A stretch of 64,000 nucleotides of DNA from Rhinopomastus cyanomelas (GCA_013400115.1 VXBP01001164.1:124001-188000), one strand, 5' to 3'; positions 43,913 to 55,643 are shown, counted from the first letter of the stretch. Notes: generated from the sequence alone by a model not told the origin. Program-made: numbers and translations.

Positions 43913-45215
43913 TTCTCAGTTCTTCAGCTGCAGTGGATCCTTACAGCTCCTTTGACTCCAGAGGAGACGTGATGATTTATACCACCTCAAGGGAGGGTCC
44001 CTCTTTCTCCTGCCATCTCCCTGGGTCTTTTTAATGTGGCATTTTCCCATCATTTCATTTTTTGTTCTTTTACCAAGGATCTTAAATGGTTCCCTGGAAA
44101 CATTAAAAATCCGCTTGTGTCTCTGGCATCACGTTTCACAACAGAATCAGTTTTCACATCTCTTCATGGTGCAGTGTAGAGGCGCTGCCAAAAGCTCTCT
44201 GCTGTCATTTCACAGATGAGAATGGAAGACATATAGAAGCAGAGCAGGGTAACCCCTTTCTCCAGTAACACTTTATAACAGCGACAGTGAACTTGACTCA
44301 GTGCATTTCCTGTAGGGATAAGGTGACCTGCAGGGGTTAATGGCCCGTGGCTTTGCCTTGGGCGATCATCTCACCCAGCCAGTGATTAATCCTGGAGAAA
44401 TGCCCTTTGCTCCCATCATTATCCCTTAAATGGAGCCCTTAGAATTCAAAATGATTTCGGAATGGAATTTGCCGCTGCCCTGCGCTCCATTCATCGCAAA
44501 GAACCTTACTGTAACTGCGTGCCACTTGCATAAATAACCTTCAGAGAGGAAAAAACAAAAAGGAAAAAGAAAAAAGATGAAAGAAGTGGCCCAGAGAAAG
44601 GGAATAAAGCTCCAGCGCAGGCTCCCACTGCCGGTAGCGCTCCAACAGCAGGATGGAGCCGTACCGGGGGGTACAACTGTTGCAGTAGGTGGAAATAATC
44701 AAGAAGTGCTAAAATATGTGCTAAGAATTTTCCTGTGCAAGCACGAGCTGCGGCTTGCCTTCGGGCAGCAATTACCATGGTTCTGTTTGGTTACTTAGAT
44801 CTGTTTGCCAGGCATGTTCTTGAGAGACCGGGCTCTCCTCATCAACTCGGGCAAGTCCCCCGTGCTGGAAACACATCTGAAGAGCTCTCTAAGGAATTGG
44901 ATTGTTCCCTTGGACAGGGTGAGTGAAGAGAAGACATCAGATGGGGAGGTTCCGTTCTGCATCAGAACCAGAACGTTTCAGCTCACCTGCTGCATTCTCC
45001 TGCAGGTCTCTCACTTGCAAATCGTATCTGCTTGTCCTAGCAGCTCGGGTACCTGTGGAGCGCAGTGCTGATGTTTTATTCCAGAGAAGGCAGTAAAATC
45101 TGTGGCAGCAGAGCAGCCCACAGTTTCAGTGAGCTCTACACACACCTCTTACACCATCCGACGCGGGTTTCCGATAGTAAGAGCCCTAGTGCACAAGGCT
45201 GTAGAAACAGCCCAG
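43913..45215. other. 1.3 kb unique sequence with a possible regulatory patch
   Basis: At 44330-44520 there are low-redundancy words (GCCAGTGATTAATCC, TTATCCCTTAAATGG, AATGATTTCGG) of the kind seen in conserved non-coding DNA. A purine-rich stretch follows at 44540-44610. No gene recognised. Confidence 0.35.
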
Positions 45216-45911
45216 ACGGCAAACTGAATCCTGGGCTGCATCAGGAGAAGTGTGGCCAGCAGGTCGAGGGAGGTGATTGTCCCCCTCTACTCCGCTCTGG
45301 TGAGACCCCACCTGGAGGACTGTGTCCAATTCTGGAGCCCTTATGACAAGAAGGATGTGGAGATGCTGGAGCGAGTGAAGAGGAGGGCCACCAGGATGAT
45401 CAGAGGGCTGGAGCACCTCTCCTATGAGGCCAGACTGAGAGAGTTGGGGCTGTTCAGTCTGGAGAAGAGGAGGCTCCCAGGTGACCTTATTGTGGCCTTC
45501 CAGTATCTGAAGGGGGCCTACAAAAAGGCTGGGGAGGGACTACTTAGGATGTCAGGTAGCAACAGGACTAGGGGGAAAGGAGCAAAGCTGGAGATGGGTA
45601 GATTTAGAGTGGATGTGAGGAGGAAGTTCTTCACCGTGAGAGTGGTGAGAGCCTGGAATGGGTTTCCCAGGGAGGTGGTGGAGGCCCCTTCCTTGGAGGT
45701 GTTTAAGGCTGGGCTGGATGGGGCTCTGGCCAGCCTGATCTAGGGTGGGGTGTCCCTACCCATGGTGGGGGAGTTGGAACTGGATGATCTTGTGGTCCTT
45801 TCTAACCCAGACTGACTCCATGACTTGGTCTGGGTGATCCTGCTGTGTCAGGGGGATTGTCTAGATGATCTTTCGAGGTCCCTTCCAATCCCTGATGATT
45901 CTATGATTCTA
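45216..45911 (+). mobile_element. CR1 LINE with composite 3' end
   Basis: The main body is a 5'-truncated CR1 whose frame 45252-45743 (163 codons, open) reads SRSREVIVPLYSALVRPHLE, VKRRATRMIRGLEHLSYEA, RRKFFTVRVVRAWNGFPRE and VFKAGLDGALASLI. Its 3' UTR has GATCTAGGGTGGGGTGTCCC and ends CCAGACTGACTCCATGAC. Directly fused at about 45822 is the 90-bp tail of the other CR1 type (TTGGTCTGGGTGATCCTGC to ATTCTATGATTCTA). The same fusion occurs at 54549-54729 and 55644-55906, which favours a mobile composite subfamily over a chance insertion. Confidence 0.94.
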
Positions 45912-46370
45912 ATTACTTACTGGTTTTATCTTTTAATAGACACAAGTTGTCTTTTGTAGTGTTCCATTCAATGGATGTTCCAAGGAAGAAGCTACTCAAG
46001 ATCAGTGCCAGACGTAATTGTGCCGTTGATACGCCGGAGCCTGCAGTGCCGTCCTTGCAGGTTCCCATGCCACTTGCACTGAACACACCCCCACATCATC
46101 AGGAAGCACATCCTTAGTGTGCTCAGAGCCATTCTGCTAACAGAGTTATCTGCTGCACGCGGCGAGTCTGGTAGTGGCGGTCACACCACATGTGGTTGTA
46201 GTTTGATCCTAGTCAGGGCTGTTTTTATTGAGTAGCATCTTCGCCCGTGTTCGTGGATAAAGGCGAGGCAGCCTACGGTGCCTGCAGAGTGGCAATGCTC
46301 TCCAGCTAGTTCAGGGTAATTGAAGATGGAGCGTGGGATGCTCTTCAGTAAGCTGTTCACTATTCCTGTG
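45912..46370. other. Unique sequence between CR1 and LTR
   Basis: No gene or repeat recognised. Confidence 0.4.
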
Positions 46371-46923
46371 TGTGCTGGTTTGGCCCTGGCTGGGGGCCAG
46401 GTGCCCAGCAGAGCCACTCTGTCACTCCTTTTGAGGCTGACAGGAAAGAGAAAGATATAGTAAAGTGGATAAAGATGCCAACAGTTTAATAAAGCAGAAA
46501 AAGCAGAAGCCACTTGCAGAAGCAAGACCAATTACAAAGACTCTTCCCATCAGCAGAAGGTGTTTAGCTGCTGTTCTGGGAAGCAAAGCCTGAGGCATGC
46601 AGCGATTTCTCCAGAGGACAAAACTTCATCCATGAGTGCCCCCACCTGCCCTTCCTTCCTTCCCTTCACTTTTGGGTCTGGCCTGACATCATATGGCATG
46701 GAACAGCCCTTTGGTCAGTTTGGGTTAGCTGGCCCGGGCTATCCCTCAGTCCTCCTCAGCTGGGGAGACTGCTAGGAAAGGAAAAACCCACAGCCTTGGG
46801 TTTGGCTCAGCAGTAGCCAAAAGGCTGATGTGCTGTCACACCCCTCCAGTTACCACCACAAACACAGCCTCCATGAGAGGTGTCATGGGAAGGGTCAACT
46901 CCACCCCAGCTAAACCAAAGATA
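46371..46923 (-). mobile_element. Solo LTR of an avian ERVL-class endogenous retrovirus, second family
   Basis: Read on the minus strand the LTR starts near 46923 with TTTGGTTTAGCTGGGGTGGAG, passes the block containing CTGACC/TTGGTC words and CATGCCATATGATGTCAGG, has ATTAAA (46485-46490) within TTTATTAAACTG, and ends GCCAGGGCCAAACCAGCACA at 46371. The order matches an LTR widespread in birds that I recall as ERVL type, with many substitutions and internal deletions. No retroviral gene is attached. It belongs to a different subgroup from the LTR at 584-1646, though their 3' ends are related (GGGCACCTGGC and CCAGCCAGGG). Confidence 0.78.
46485..46490 (-). promoter_or_regulatory. ATTAAA polyadenylation signal of the minus-strand LTR
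   Basis: The sequence TTTATTAAACTG on the minus strand is the conserved signal region of this LTR group and supports the minus orientation. Confidence 0.5.
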
Positions 46924-47708
46924 GATACAAAGAAATAAAGGTAGATAAAGATTTACCATTAATCTGCTAAAATAACACGGAAGAAGGAAAATAAAGCCAG
47001 GACTGGTTTGTTGGGTTTTTTTCACTCTGATGCCTGAAAAAACCAATAACTGTGATATCGACTGTTTAAAACAAATGAGATCTATCTTCCTGCTCAGTTG
47101 TCATCAAGGCTGTACGCGTTGTAAGGTGATGTTGTTTAATGGCCAGTACTCAGATAACTCCAGTGCCTGTAAGATTTTAGGGAGAAGTCTCTGCTGCTTT
47201 GCTGAACAAAGGCTGCTCTGCAGCAGAGGAGGTTCCTCAGCAAAACCAGGTATCCTGAGAGACGCTTGCACGCACGCGGAAACAAACGCGCCTTGGAAGA
47301 AGACTGCACTTTTGGGAACCATTTCCGCAGGGGGAAAGCCTGTAGTTAATCTTTTTGAGTGTTGCAGCTCTTAGGAAAAAGGGATTCTGTCTGCAAGGGA
47401 GAGCTCTGATTCTGTTTTACTGGGGAGGACAAACAGTAGTAAATCGTGCTGTGTTTACAAGCACCTGTACAAAGCGTTGCCACATGTGTAAAACCTCAGG
47501 GCCCCCGGCACCGGTTCCGCAGTTGGGACATCCATCCTTCATCCTGTTTGTTGGAGGAAGGAAGCATCTTGTTCCCACTCTGGGACTGGAAGAGGCAGAC
47601 TGGGGTGGAACTGGTCCTACCACCATCACTATAATCCAGGGTTATCAAAATGGGATTTATGTCCATGTTGTTTAATTAGAGGCAACACAATCTTTGTTGG
47701 TTTAATTA
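46924..47708. other. Unique sequence, nothing recognised
   Basis: Frames of up to 114 codons (47030-47374) have no recognised family. Confidence 0.35.
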
Positions 47709-47806
47709 TGTGTTCCTGTGTGACCTGGTCTGGGTGATCCTGCTGCGGCAGGGGGATTGCACTGGATGACCTTTCGAGGTCCCTTCCAATCCCTTATGAT
47801 TCTGTA
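47709..47806 (+). mobile_element. CR1 LINE last ~100 bp
   Basis: TGTTCCTGTGTGACCTGGTC leads to GGGTGATCCTGCTGCGGC and a tail CCTTATGATTCTGTAAC. Only the terminal part of the 3' UTR is present. Confidence 0.92.
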
Positions 47807-48561
47807 ACTCCTCTTTTTCTGCTGTAGTAGTAGCTCTGAGAAAAGATTTTAACCAAGCACATGCCTGGAAATAATTCATTATGAATTCTGTTCAGCTCTC
47901 CCAACTGTTTTCGGTTTACCGCCAGCTTTTGAGCAGGGTTTCATTGTGCGTGTGGCGCCATGGAACCCGAAACTTAAAACGAGACCTCTACATTTTATTG
48001 GGGTATAAATAATGGTAACAATTTGATGGGGCTCCTTGCATGAGGGAACTGCAGCATGGAGTTTGGGTTACAGCATCATACTTGCCGTGTCTATAGGGAT
48101 AGCGTTGCAGATTTCTTTCCCAGACATTGGCTCCTGCCAGTGAGAAGGTCATAAATGTCCACCTCAATCACTCTCTGTACCTTAAAACCCCAATTTAATA
48201 CCTATACAAGGTGTTATGTACTTCTCAAGATGCAACCTAAAGATTTAAGAGAGTGAAAATCTGTTCCTGTAATGATGCAGCTGAGGTTGTCATTTGATAG
48301 TAGAGGGACTGGGACAGAGAGCTGGTCCCAGGTGCGTTCATCAGTAAAGGGAGAAAGCCAGTGGCTGGTTCCACAACACCCCTCTGCTGGGAGACCAAAG
48401 GGCTCAGGACTCGTCTAAAATTCCTTCTCTCTTGTAAGATAACTGTGTTTTATTTAAAACAAGCAGAGAGAAAAAAGACGGGTTCTTAAACTTGAACACA
48501 GAAGCTTTGGTAACGCTGTTGTTAGTTTTTAAAACAAGTCAGGGTTTGGAGCCAGCTCCAT
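47807..48561. other. Unique sequence, nothing recognised
   Basis: AT-rich, with no gene or repeat recognised. Confidence 0.4.
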
Positions 48562-48833
48562 TCACAGAACATTAGCGATTGGAAGGGATCTCGAAAGATC
48601 ATCTAGTCCAATCCCCCAACACAGCAGGATCACCCAGACCAAGTCACACAGGTGGGTCTTAAACATCTCCAGAGAAGGAGACTCTACAACCTCCCTGGGC
48701 AGCCTGTTCCAGTGCTCTGTCACCCTCACTGGGAAGAAGTTCCTTCTGATATTTACGTGGAACCTCCTATGTTCCAGCTCACACCTGCTGTCCCTCATCC
48801 TATCATGAGATGACACTGAGAAGAGCCTGGCTC
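48562..48833 (-). mobile_element. 5'-truncated CR1 LINE, 3' UTR and ORF2 end
   Basis: On the minus strand a frame (48562-48816) reads HRRFHVNIRRNFFPVRVTEH followed by WNRLPREVVESPSLEMFK. A small deletion removes the LDVF codons. The 3' end is CGCTAATGTTCTGTG. Confidence 0.94.
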
Positions 48834-51256
48834 TTGGTTGAAATGTATTAAATATACACGTGGGGCTGTGGACTTCAAGGACTTAGCCTGCATCCTCTGG
48901 CACCCACGCACAAAGAACGTAAACTTAAAATGTCATTTGGGAATACAAAATAAAAACTCCATGGGGCTGAATAATGCTTTGCCTTGTTGGTTCCAGCACT
49001 CTAGCTGATCATCACAACCTTTCATTGTCTGAAGGAGAGGCAGTAGCAGATGGTTATCTTTGCTGGAGCACACGAAACTGGCTGCTTTCTAAATCATCTG
49101 GTAGACACATTTTCCAGTGGCAAGGTAATGTCTCTTCCCACTCTCTGGTGGAGAGGTCCTTAAAGACAATAGAAGAGGACAGGAAGCTACAGTGAAGTCA
49201 TACAGCAGAAATCCCCTCAGTGCAGCCAGCTAGAGACCAAATATATTCCCCAGGCGGAGAGATCTGAGCGCTGCTGTCAAATAAGGGCGGCAGAGCCAGT
49301 ATTGTTCCACAGAGACTTGTGGCATCATGGTCGTGATGCAGCCATTTATCATCAACCTCTGTCGCTCCCAAACTGGGGCCTCTCACATGAGGACACAGAG
49401 TGCTGCGGCTCCTTTCCTGGCTTGGTCCCTGCTTAATCAGTTTGTTCAGCTTTTGAATGCTGCATTCAAGCATATTTTGAACAATGAACAGCTCTCTGTG
49501 CTAAAAGAAGGATCCTACGTATCTGAGTCACGTTCTTTTCTTTCCAGCTGTTTCAGGTTCTGTGTCACTTGACTGGTACTAGTCGTGGCTCATTTGAGAA
49601 GTGTTGGTCAGTGGGGCCACGAAGGCAGGCACAGCCCTACACGTGCAGGGTAATTATGGGCATGGGAATTTCCTGTCCAGTCCCTTGGAATATTGCTGCT
49701 TAAGGCTTGAGGGAGTGAAGGGTTTGCAAATTGAAAGAGAGAACCGTGAAGGAAGCTAGACAGAGGAATAGACAGAGGGGACCGGAGATGTCTGGTGTCT
49801 GGGGACTGAAGAAAAAAGCCAGGTTCCCTTAGGAGCTGCATGACCTTGGAGCTATTGGAACAGAGAAGAAAGAAGACACCCTGAAGGCACAGAGGGATAC
49901 AGGATGGAGCCTGAGGACAGACACTGAGTATTGGTCCTTGAGCTGGGTTGAGAAAGAAAGTAGATTAGAGTGGGAGTGAGTCTGCTGCCCGAGAAGGCTC
50001 TAAATCAGAGGCCGTGAGCAGTGGGTGCACACGCTGACATGACAGAGTAAGGTCCTGTGAAGAGCTGTGGAACAAAACAGGCAGAACTGTTGCTTCATGG
50101 GTGTGCTTTGCCTCTCCCATCTCATCAGGAAGGTTTGAGCAGGGGCCAGCTGGGCAGGAGAGAAGGACTTTCCCTGCTGCAGATGAAGACATTTGCTGGA
50201 AACATCCCTGCGCATGCAGTGATGCAGTTACGTGTCTCTGCTGGAGAGGAAGAGCAAACACCACGGAGAACTCTTTCCTTGCAGGCGCACAGTGGGATCT
50301 TCACTGCCACTCTGGAGTGCTGTTCGTCGGGGACTATACGAAGTACTTCCTAAGTACACATGGGCTCTGACTGCAGAACCCAGCCATGCTACAGAACTTT
50401 GCTTAATCTTTTGAGCTCTCATTTAAGAAACAACTCTGTAGCTTGAAGTCCTTTTCCTCAGTTTGTGTCGTGATACCGTGGCCGCTGTGTCTGTTCGTGT
50501 GCTCTGTAGCCTGTCCAGGAGCAGACCTGACCCTGGGCTCCACACTGGCCACTGTGGGGTTTCCCCAGTGGCAGAGCATCACTATCATGAGCATCATTGC
50601 ACACAGGGGTATGCGGCAGAGATGGTCTTTCTTAGGCAGAAAGAGGTGGCATCAGGTAGCACTTGTTTCTGCTACAGCAGCACAAGCTGTTATCACTACT
50701 ATAAAAGAAGGGATTGAGGCTCACACCAAGGAATTGAGATTCCTTTCACTATTGTTCACCTTCTCTTTGCTCTAAATCCATTCCTGGTACAGATTCAAGG
50801 AGGAGCTGAGGAGCACAGGTCTCTGCAGCCTGGCAGCTAATGAAGCCACGTTAATCAGAGGAGCCTGAGGCAGGTTGCAAACTGCTCAGGTATTTTTCTC
50901 TGCCTACCAGTACGATGCCTGTCACAGTCGCTCACTGATAGACATTCAGCAGCTTTCAGCCAGCCTTCGTGGTGGTGCTGATCTCACTCATGGTGCAGCT
51001 GCAGGTAGCTGGATATTATCTCCACGCTCTTCGAAGGGAACCCATCAAAACACTGGCACAATGGAGAGAGTTGCTCTGTTGTCTTCATGAGCCTGTAGAA
51101 GGTGTGAAAATAGGGACCTTTCATCCCCGCAGAATGCTGAAACCTGAAGCTTAATGATGGCAGCTGCATTTGCGTTACCCGTGTCAGTACCTGAGCACTT
51201 TAACAAAACATGCAAATCATCAGCTTTTACTAGATGTAGTTGCCTACTAAACAGTA
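48834..51256. other. 2.4 kb unique sequence, nothing recognised
   Basis: Many overlapping frames of 60-110 codons (for example 50443-50775) lack any recognised family. No element recognised. Confidence 0.35.
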
Positions 51257-52280
51257 GAGTCCAGAGAGCTGTGGCCAGTGGTGCTGAGTCTAGTTGGAGA
51301 CCTGTAACCAGGGGTGCTCCCTAGGGATCAGTGCTGGGTCCAGTCGTGTTCGATATCTTTATTAATGACTTTGATGATGGGACAGAGGGTCTCCTCAGCA
51401 AGTTTGCTGATGATACTAAACTGGGTGGTCTGGCCGGTACACCTGATGGCTGTGCGGTCATTCAGGAAGACTTGGACAGGCTGGAGAGTTGGGCAAAGAG
51501 GAATCTAATGAGGTTTAACAGGAATAAATGCAGAGTCCTTCATCTGGGAAGGAGTAATGAGAAACACCAATACAGGCTGGGAGGCTGTCTGCTAGAGAGC
51601 ACTTCTGTGGAGAGGCACCTTGGAGGTCTAGCGGACAACAGGTCATCCATGCAACAGCAATGTGCTCTTGTGGCCAAGAAGGCCAATGGAATCCTGGGAC
51701 ATATTAAGAGGAGTGTGTCCAGCAGATCCTCCCCCTCTACTCTGCCCTACTGAGGCCACGTCTGGAGTATTATGTCCAGTTCTAGGCTCCTCATTTCAAG
51801 AGGGACAGACATCTGCTTGAGAGAGTCCAACGGAGGGCTATGAAGATGATTAAGGGACGGGAGGATCCTATCTTATGAAGGTAGACTGAGACACCTGGGG
51901 CTTTGTAGTCTGGAGAGAAGACTATGAGGGGATTTAATCACTGTATTTGAATATATGAGGGATGGGTGTCAAGGAGAAAGAGACAATCTCTTTTCACTTG
52001 GGCCCTGTGATAGGACAATGGGTAACGAGTGTAAGCTGGAACACAGGAAGTTCCACCTCAATATGAAGAAAAACTTCTTTACTCTAAGTGTGACAGAGCA
52101 CTGGAATGGGCTGCCCAGGGAGGTTGTGAAGTCTCCTGCTCTGGAGACTTTCAAGACCCTTCTGGACGTGTTTCTGTGTGACCTGCTCTAGGTTCTACGG
52201 TCCTGCTTGAACAGGGGGTTGGACTCAATGACTTTTAGAGGTCCCTTCCAACCCTGAATGATCTGTGTATCTGTGTGTGT
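51257..52280 (+). mobile_element. 1-kb 5'-truncated CR1 LINE containing part of the RT domain
   Basis: It begins within the reverse-transcriptase palm and runs to a tail of GGTTGGACTCAATGAC, AGGTCCCTTCCAACCC and a decayed ATCTGTGTATCTGTG repeat. The C-terminal codons in 51955-52191 read KLEHRKFHLNMKKNFFTLSV, then EHWNGLPREVVKSPALETF. A frameshift near 51735 and another before 51955 break the frame. Its tail differs from the common type, so it belongs to another subfamily. Confidence 0.95.
51331..51753 (+). pseudogene. CR1 ORF2 fragment: C-terminal half of reverse transcriptase
   Basis: This 140-codon frame carries VFDIFINDFDDGTEGLLSKF followed by ADDTKLGG, the FADD catalytic box of LINE reverse transcriptases. 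It then has the RFNRNKCRVLHLGR and KKANGILGHIKR regions characteristic of CR1, and ends by frameshift after SRSSPSTLPY. The first catalytic Asp (the YLDLSKAFD region), the fingers and the endonuclease are missing because of 5' truncation, so no active enzyme is encoded. The start is simply the first Met in the frame, not a native initiator. Confidence 0.9.
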
Positions 52281-53840
52281 ATTAGTACTCTCTCTGTCAC
52301 GATAATGACCTTGAGTTCATGAGAGTACTTTTGGTGTCCACTGTGCTGACTTCCAACGCTGCTTTCAGTTGCCAGTATCCAGCAGCTTATTGGAAATGGA
52401 AAATATAGACACACACAGTCAATTTATTATTGAGAAGATGCAGAGATTGATTATGTTGCTTGCTTTCCTGGTTAGGGTGGCTGAAGATCTTGCTCCCTTA
52501 ACTCATGGAGAAGGTGTGTTAGGTCAAAGGCAGTTCTTTCTGAGGGCAGCCCCTGGATGGATATGACCTGGACCAAGCTGCATGGCCAGAGCTACAGCTG
52601 AGGAGCCCTTCAGTTCCACTTTCCTGGTCACAGTCATTGAATTGCTGTCTGAGCAATACCAATAGCTGAGTGTTCATTTGGCTATGGGGGCCGTTGTGCA
52701 CTTTTAGAACTTAGGGTGCAGCTGGATTTCAGCTAAAATACAGAAGCTCCAGGAGTGTTCTTTAGAATTGCCGACAGCTCTTCAAACGCAGATTGCTTCT
52801 CGATTTGAACCATCTCCATAACATTTTCTACTACCAAATTGAAGACATTTACATAAATCTAAACAGGACTTCTGGAGAAAGTAGAACACGAAGCATTTGC
52901 AGCTGGAGGTGTTAGAACATCCACCTGAAGGATGGAAATAAATCCACACCCTTCCATGGAAGGTTTATCTGTGTTTGTTCTAGTGCTTTCAGCCATTGGG
53001 CAGTAGGACAATGGTATAAAGTCAGACTTATCCTTGAAAGCTGATAGTTCTTATTTGTGACTTGTTTTAACATGACACTACCACCGGAGTCCCCACTGTT
53101 CGATGCTGGGGTCACACACTCTCCTGAGGCACAGATAGGTCTGTGCTCCCAGAGTAGCAGCCTTCTGCTTACAGCTCACCAAAAGAACAGTTCCTAGGAA
53201 GTGGAGACTTCTGAGATAAAACAAAGCAAATGCTTTACTTACACCTTATCTCTATCAATTTAGTTGCAGTCTAAGAACTCTTGTAACAAGAGTGGGGAAG
53301 GGCACCCCAAGAGGGAGAAACTGAGCAGGAAGACTCAATAGAATAGACTCAACAGAAGCAGGACTAAGCGGAGAAGAGCAAAGAGCAGCTCACTGCAGCC
53401 TGCAGAAGCCAGTGGAGTGGGGATGTGGTCAGAAGAGAGAGGAAAAGAGACCAGGAAGAATGAAATGTTTGACTACTATTTGTCCAAGGATAATGCTGGG
53501 TTCAAATGTATAACTGTTAGTGAGATCCTAACAGATTTACAAGCATCAGACCAAACTGACTCACTTGCTGTCGGCTGCAATCATATAAAACACGTAACTC
53601 CAACTAAACTGACAAAATGAAATAAAAAACCAAGTGGTTTGCACACAAAAAGCTGAGTTCACCATATGTCCTATCCTGCTTCAGAGAAATAGTATCATAA
53701 ATATGCACAAAAAATTTGACCAGATAGTACATTCTTAGTATCTCTTAATTCTTCCCCAAGGACAACAGTCTTACAGCCGGTCTGACTGCTGTGAGCTGCC
53801 TTGGTTGTAGAATTCCACCTCTGACAGAGAGCAAATGTAG
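52281..53840. other. 1.6 kb unique sequence, nothing recognised
   Basis: No frame above 67 codons and no recognised element. The sequence is AT-rich towards the right. Confidence 0.4.
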
Positions 53841-53934
53841 ATCATAGAATTGTAGAACCATTAGGGATCGGAAGGGACCTTGAAAGATCATCTAGTTCAA
53901 CCCCCCTGCCAGAGCAAGACCACCTAGATCATCT
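53841..53934 (-). mobile_element. CR1 LINE 3'-terminal fragment
   Basis: ATCATAGAATTGTAGAACC and TTAGGGATCGGAAGGGACC are followed by the tail block ending CAAGACCACCTAGATC. Confidence 0.9.
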
Positions 53935-54548
53935 ACGGGTCCCTTTTTCTTCTCTTTGGAGCCTGGGATTTACATGGAGAAGGGGGGGTCGGCTTGTTGA
54001 TGTTGACTCAATTAGAAGACCATTTCCAGGGAATTTGCTTAGCTCGTAAACTTTCGTGGTCACGACTGTGTGTCAGTGACAAGCGGCCTTGGTCTCTAAA
54101 CCAAGGAGTTTTGGTTGCACTAATAAATAATCTTTAAAGATTACAGTAATTCCTAATTTAGGGGTGACAAAGAGGTGCAGAAAGTAAGCCAGTCGTTTGT
54201 TAAAGTCCAGCCTACGCTGGCTTAGCTTTTGCAGTGCTGGGAACCAAACATCAGCTTTGGGACACCTCTGTAAGCTGATTGCTGGAGCTCCATCAAAGCA
54301 AGGTTCTCCTTCAACACAGGTGGGCTGGCAGTTTATGGAGTCAGTGTTTGATGGAGGCACTCAGGGAGGTAATATGCCAGCTGACACAGTCCTGGCAGCC
54401 TGCTCTGACTCATGAGCTGCTGCTTTGTTCTGGCCTTTTCACTGCACTCATGATTGCTGCCCCATTTTTTAAAAAACATGCTGATAAATGTCTCATTTTG
54501 CCCTGTACTTGCATAACTCATGTAATCGCTATGAGGTGACTTGAGAGT
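53935..54548. other. Unique sequence, nothing recognised
   Basis: Frames of 72-95 codons without recognised family. Confidence 0.4.
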
Positions 54549-54729
54549 TAGAATCATCAGGGATTGGAAGGGACCTTGAAAAATCATCCAGTCCAATCCC
54601 CCTGCCACAGCAGGGTCACCTAGACCAAGTCATCCAGTCAGTCAGGGTTAGAGAAGTGACCACAGGATCATCCAGTCCAACTCCCCTACCATGGGCAGGG
54701 ACACCCCACCCTAGATCAGGCTGGCCAGA
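54549..54729 (-). mobile_element. CR1 composite 3' end (minus strand)
   Basis: Read on the minus strand, a 3' UTR with CTGATCTAGGGTGGGGTGTC and GTTGGACTGGATGATCC ends GACTGACTGGATGAC. It is fused at about 54630 to the other CR1 tail, CTTGGTCTAGGTGACCCTGC through to TGATGATTCTA. The junction matches those at 45822 and 55818. The body is truncated after GGCCAGC. Confidence 0.92.
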
Positions 54730-55139
54730 CCTGGACCAGGTCGCTGTTCCGTGTCTCAAGGACACACAAGGCCACGAACCTTGCAGCTGGCAGAGGTCAA
54801 AGCATGCTTTGCCCATTCAGCTGCTCTCAGTCTTGCTCTCACTCTGAAGCAGTGTAACCACCCATGTGCATCACTGACGGAAGGAAAGACAAGAGCCCTT
54901 ACCTGCGACCACAGGGAGCGACTGGGTAACGCGCTTTGTCATCTAGTAAGAGAGCTCAAACAAGAGTTGTTCGTGCCCTCGACCTGGGTGTTAACCAAAA
55001 CCCAGACACAGGAGAGTACTTTGCTCTAGTATGCAATTGCTGGTGGAATCACATCAGTTTTTGATGCCACAATGATGCTTTCTAAAGACCATGCACAGAC
55101 CATCAGGATCCCCAAGCAGAGCAGAAACGTCCTGCAAGG
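54730..55139. other. Unique sequence, nothing recognised
   Basis: Short frames only; no repeat recognised. Confidence 0.4.
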
Positions 55140-55260
55140 ATCATAGAATCATAGAGTCATAGAATCATAGAATCATTACGGATCGGAAGGGACCTCCAAA
55201 GATCATCTAGTCCAATCCGCCTGCAACAGCAGGATCACCTAAACCAAGTCACACAGGAAC
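55140..55260 (-). mobile_element. CR1 tail at an N-marked discontinuity
   Basis: Four octamers of the ATAGAATC type precede TTACGGATCGGAAGGGACC and the 3' UTR block up to CACACAGGAAC, where it stops at the N. Confidence 0.92.
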
Positions 55261-55610
55261 CNGTTGTCCACCAGGACCCCCAGGTCCCTTTCCCCTACAC
55301 TACACACCAACAGGTCAGTCCTCAGCCTATACTGGTACCTGGGGTTGTTCTTGCCCAGATGCAAGACTCTGCACTTACTCTTGTTATAGCTCATTAGATT
55401 TTTCTCTGCCCAGTTCTCCAGCCTGTCCAGATCTCACTGAATGGCAGCACAGTCTGCGGGGGTGTCGGCGACACCACCCAGCTTTGTGTCGTCAGCAAAC
55501 TTGCTGACAGTGCATGCCAATCCCTCATCCAAGTCATCAATGAATAGATTGAACAGGACCGGTCCCAGCACCGATCCCTGGGGCACTCCACTAGATACAG
55601 GCCTCCAATT
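55261..55610 (-). pseudogene. CR1 ORF2 fragment: reverse-transcriptase palm
   Basis: On the minus strand this encodes SGVPQGSVLGPVLFNLFIDD, then LDEGL and SKFADDTKLGGVADTPADCA, which includes the catalytic FADD box. A shift near 55440 moves to another frame that continues towards the RFN(R)NKCRVLHLG-type region. The piece is cut at its right end before the first catalytic Asp. At its left end it jumps straight to 3' UTR sequence across the N: compared with the long copy at 58536-60125, about 540 bp are missing there. It may belong to the same element as 55140-55260 or be a separate copy. Confidence 0.88.
55262..55262. other. Single undetermined base (N) inside a CR1 cluster
   Basis: The N lies exactly where the CR1 alignment jumps by about 540 bp, so it may hide an assembly collapse between similar CR1 copies. 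Confidence 0.85.
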
Positions 55611-55643
55611 AGAATCATTAGGGATTGGAAGGAACCTCGAAAG
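55611..55643 (-). mobile_element. CR1 tail stub, left part of a split element
   Basis: AGAATCATTAGGGATTGGAA and GGAACCTCGAAAG form the extreme 3' end of a minus-strand CR1. The continuation (AAAGATCATCTAGTCC) is found after 55906. Confidence 0.85.

Noticed and set aside
45252..45743. 163-codon frame as a host gene
   Set aside because: The codons match the CR1 ORF2 C-terminus (RSREVIVPLYSALVRPHLE), so it belongs to a mobile element.
45822..45911. Composite CR1 end as a chance insertion of one CR1 behind another
   Set aside because: The same junction recurs at two other loci, so independent insertion at one identical position is unlikely.
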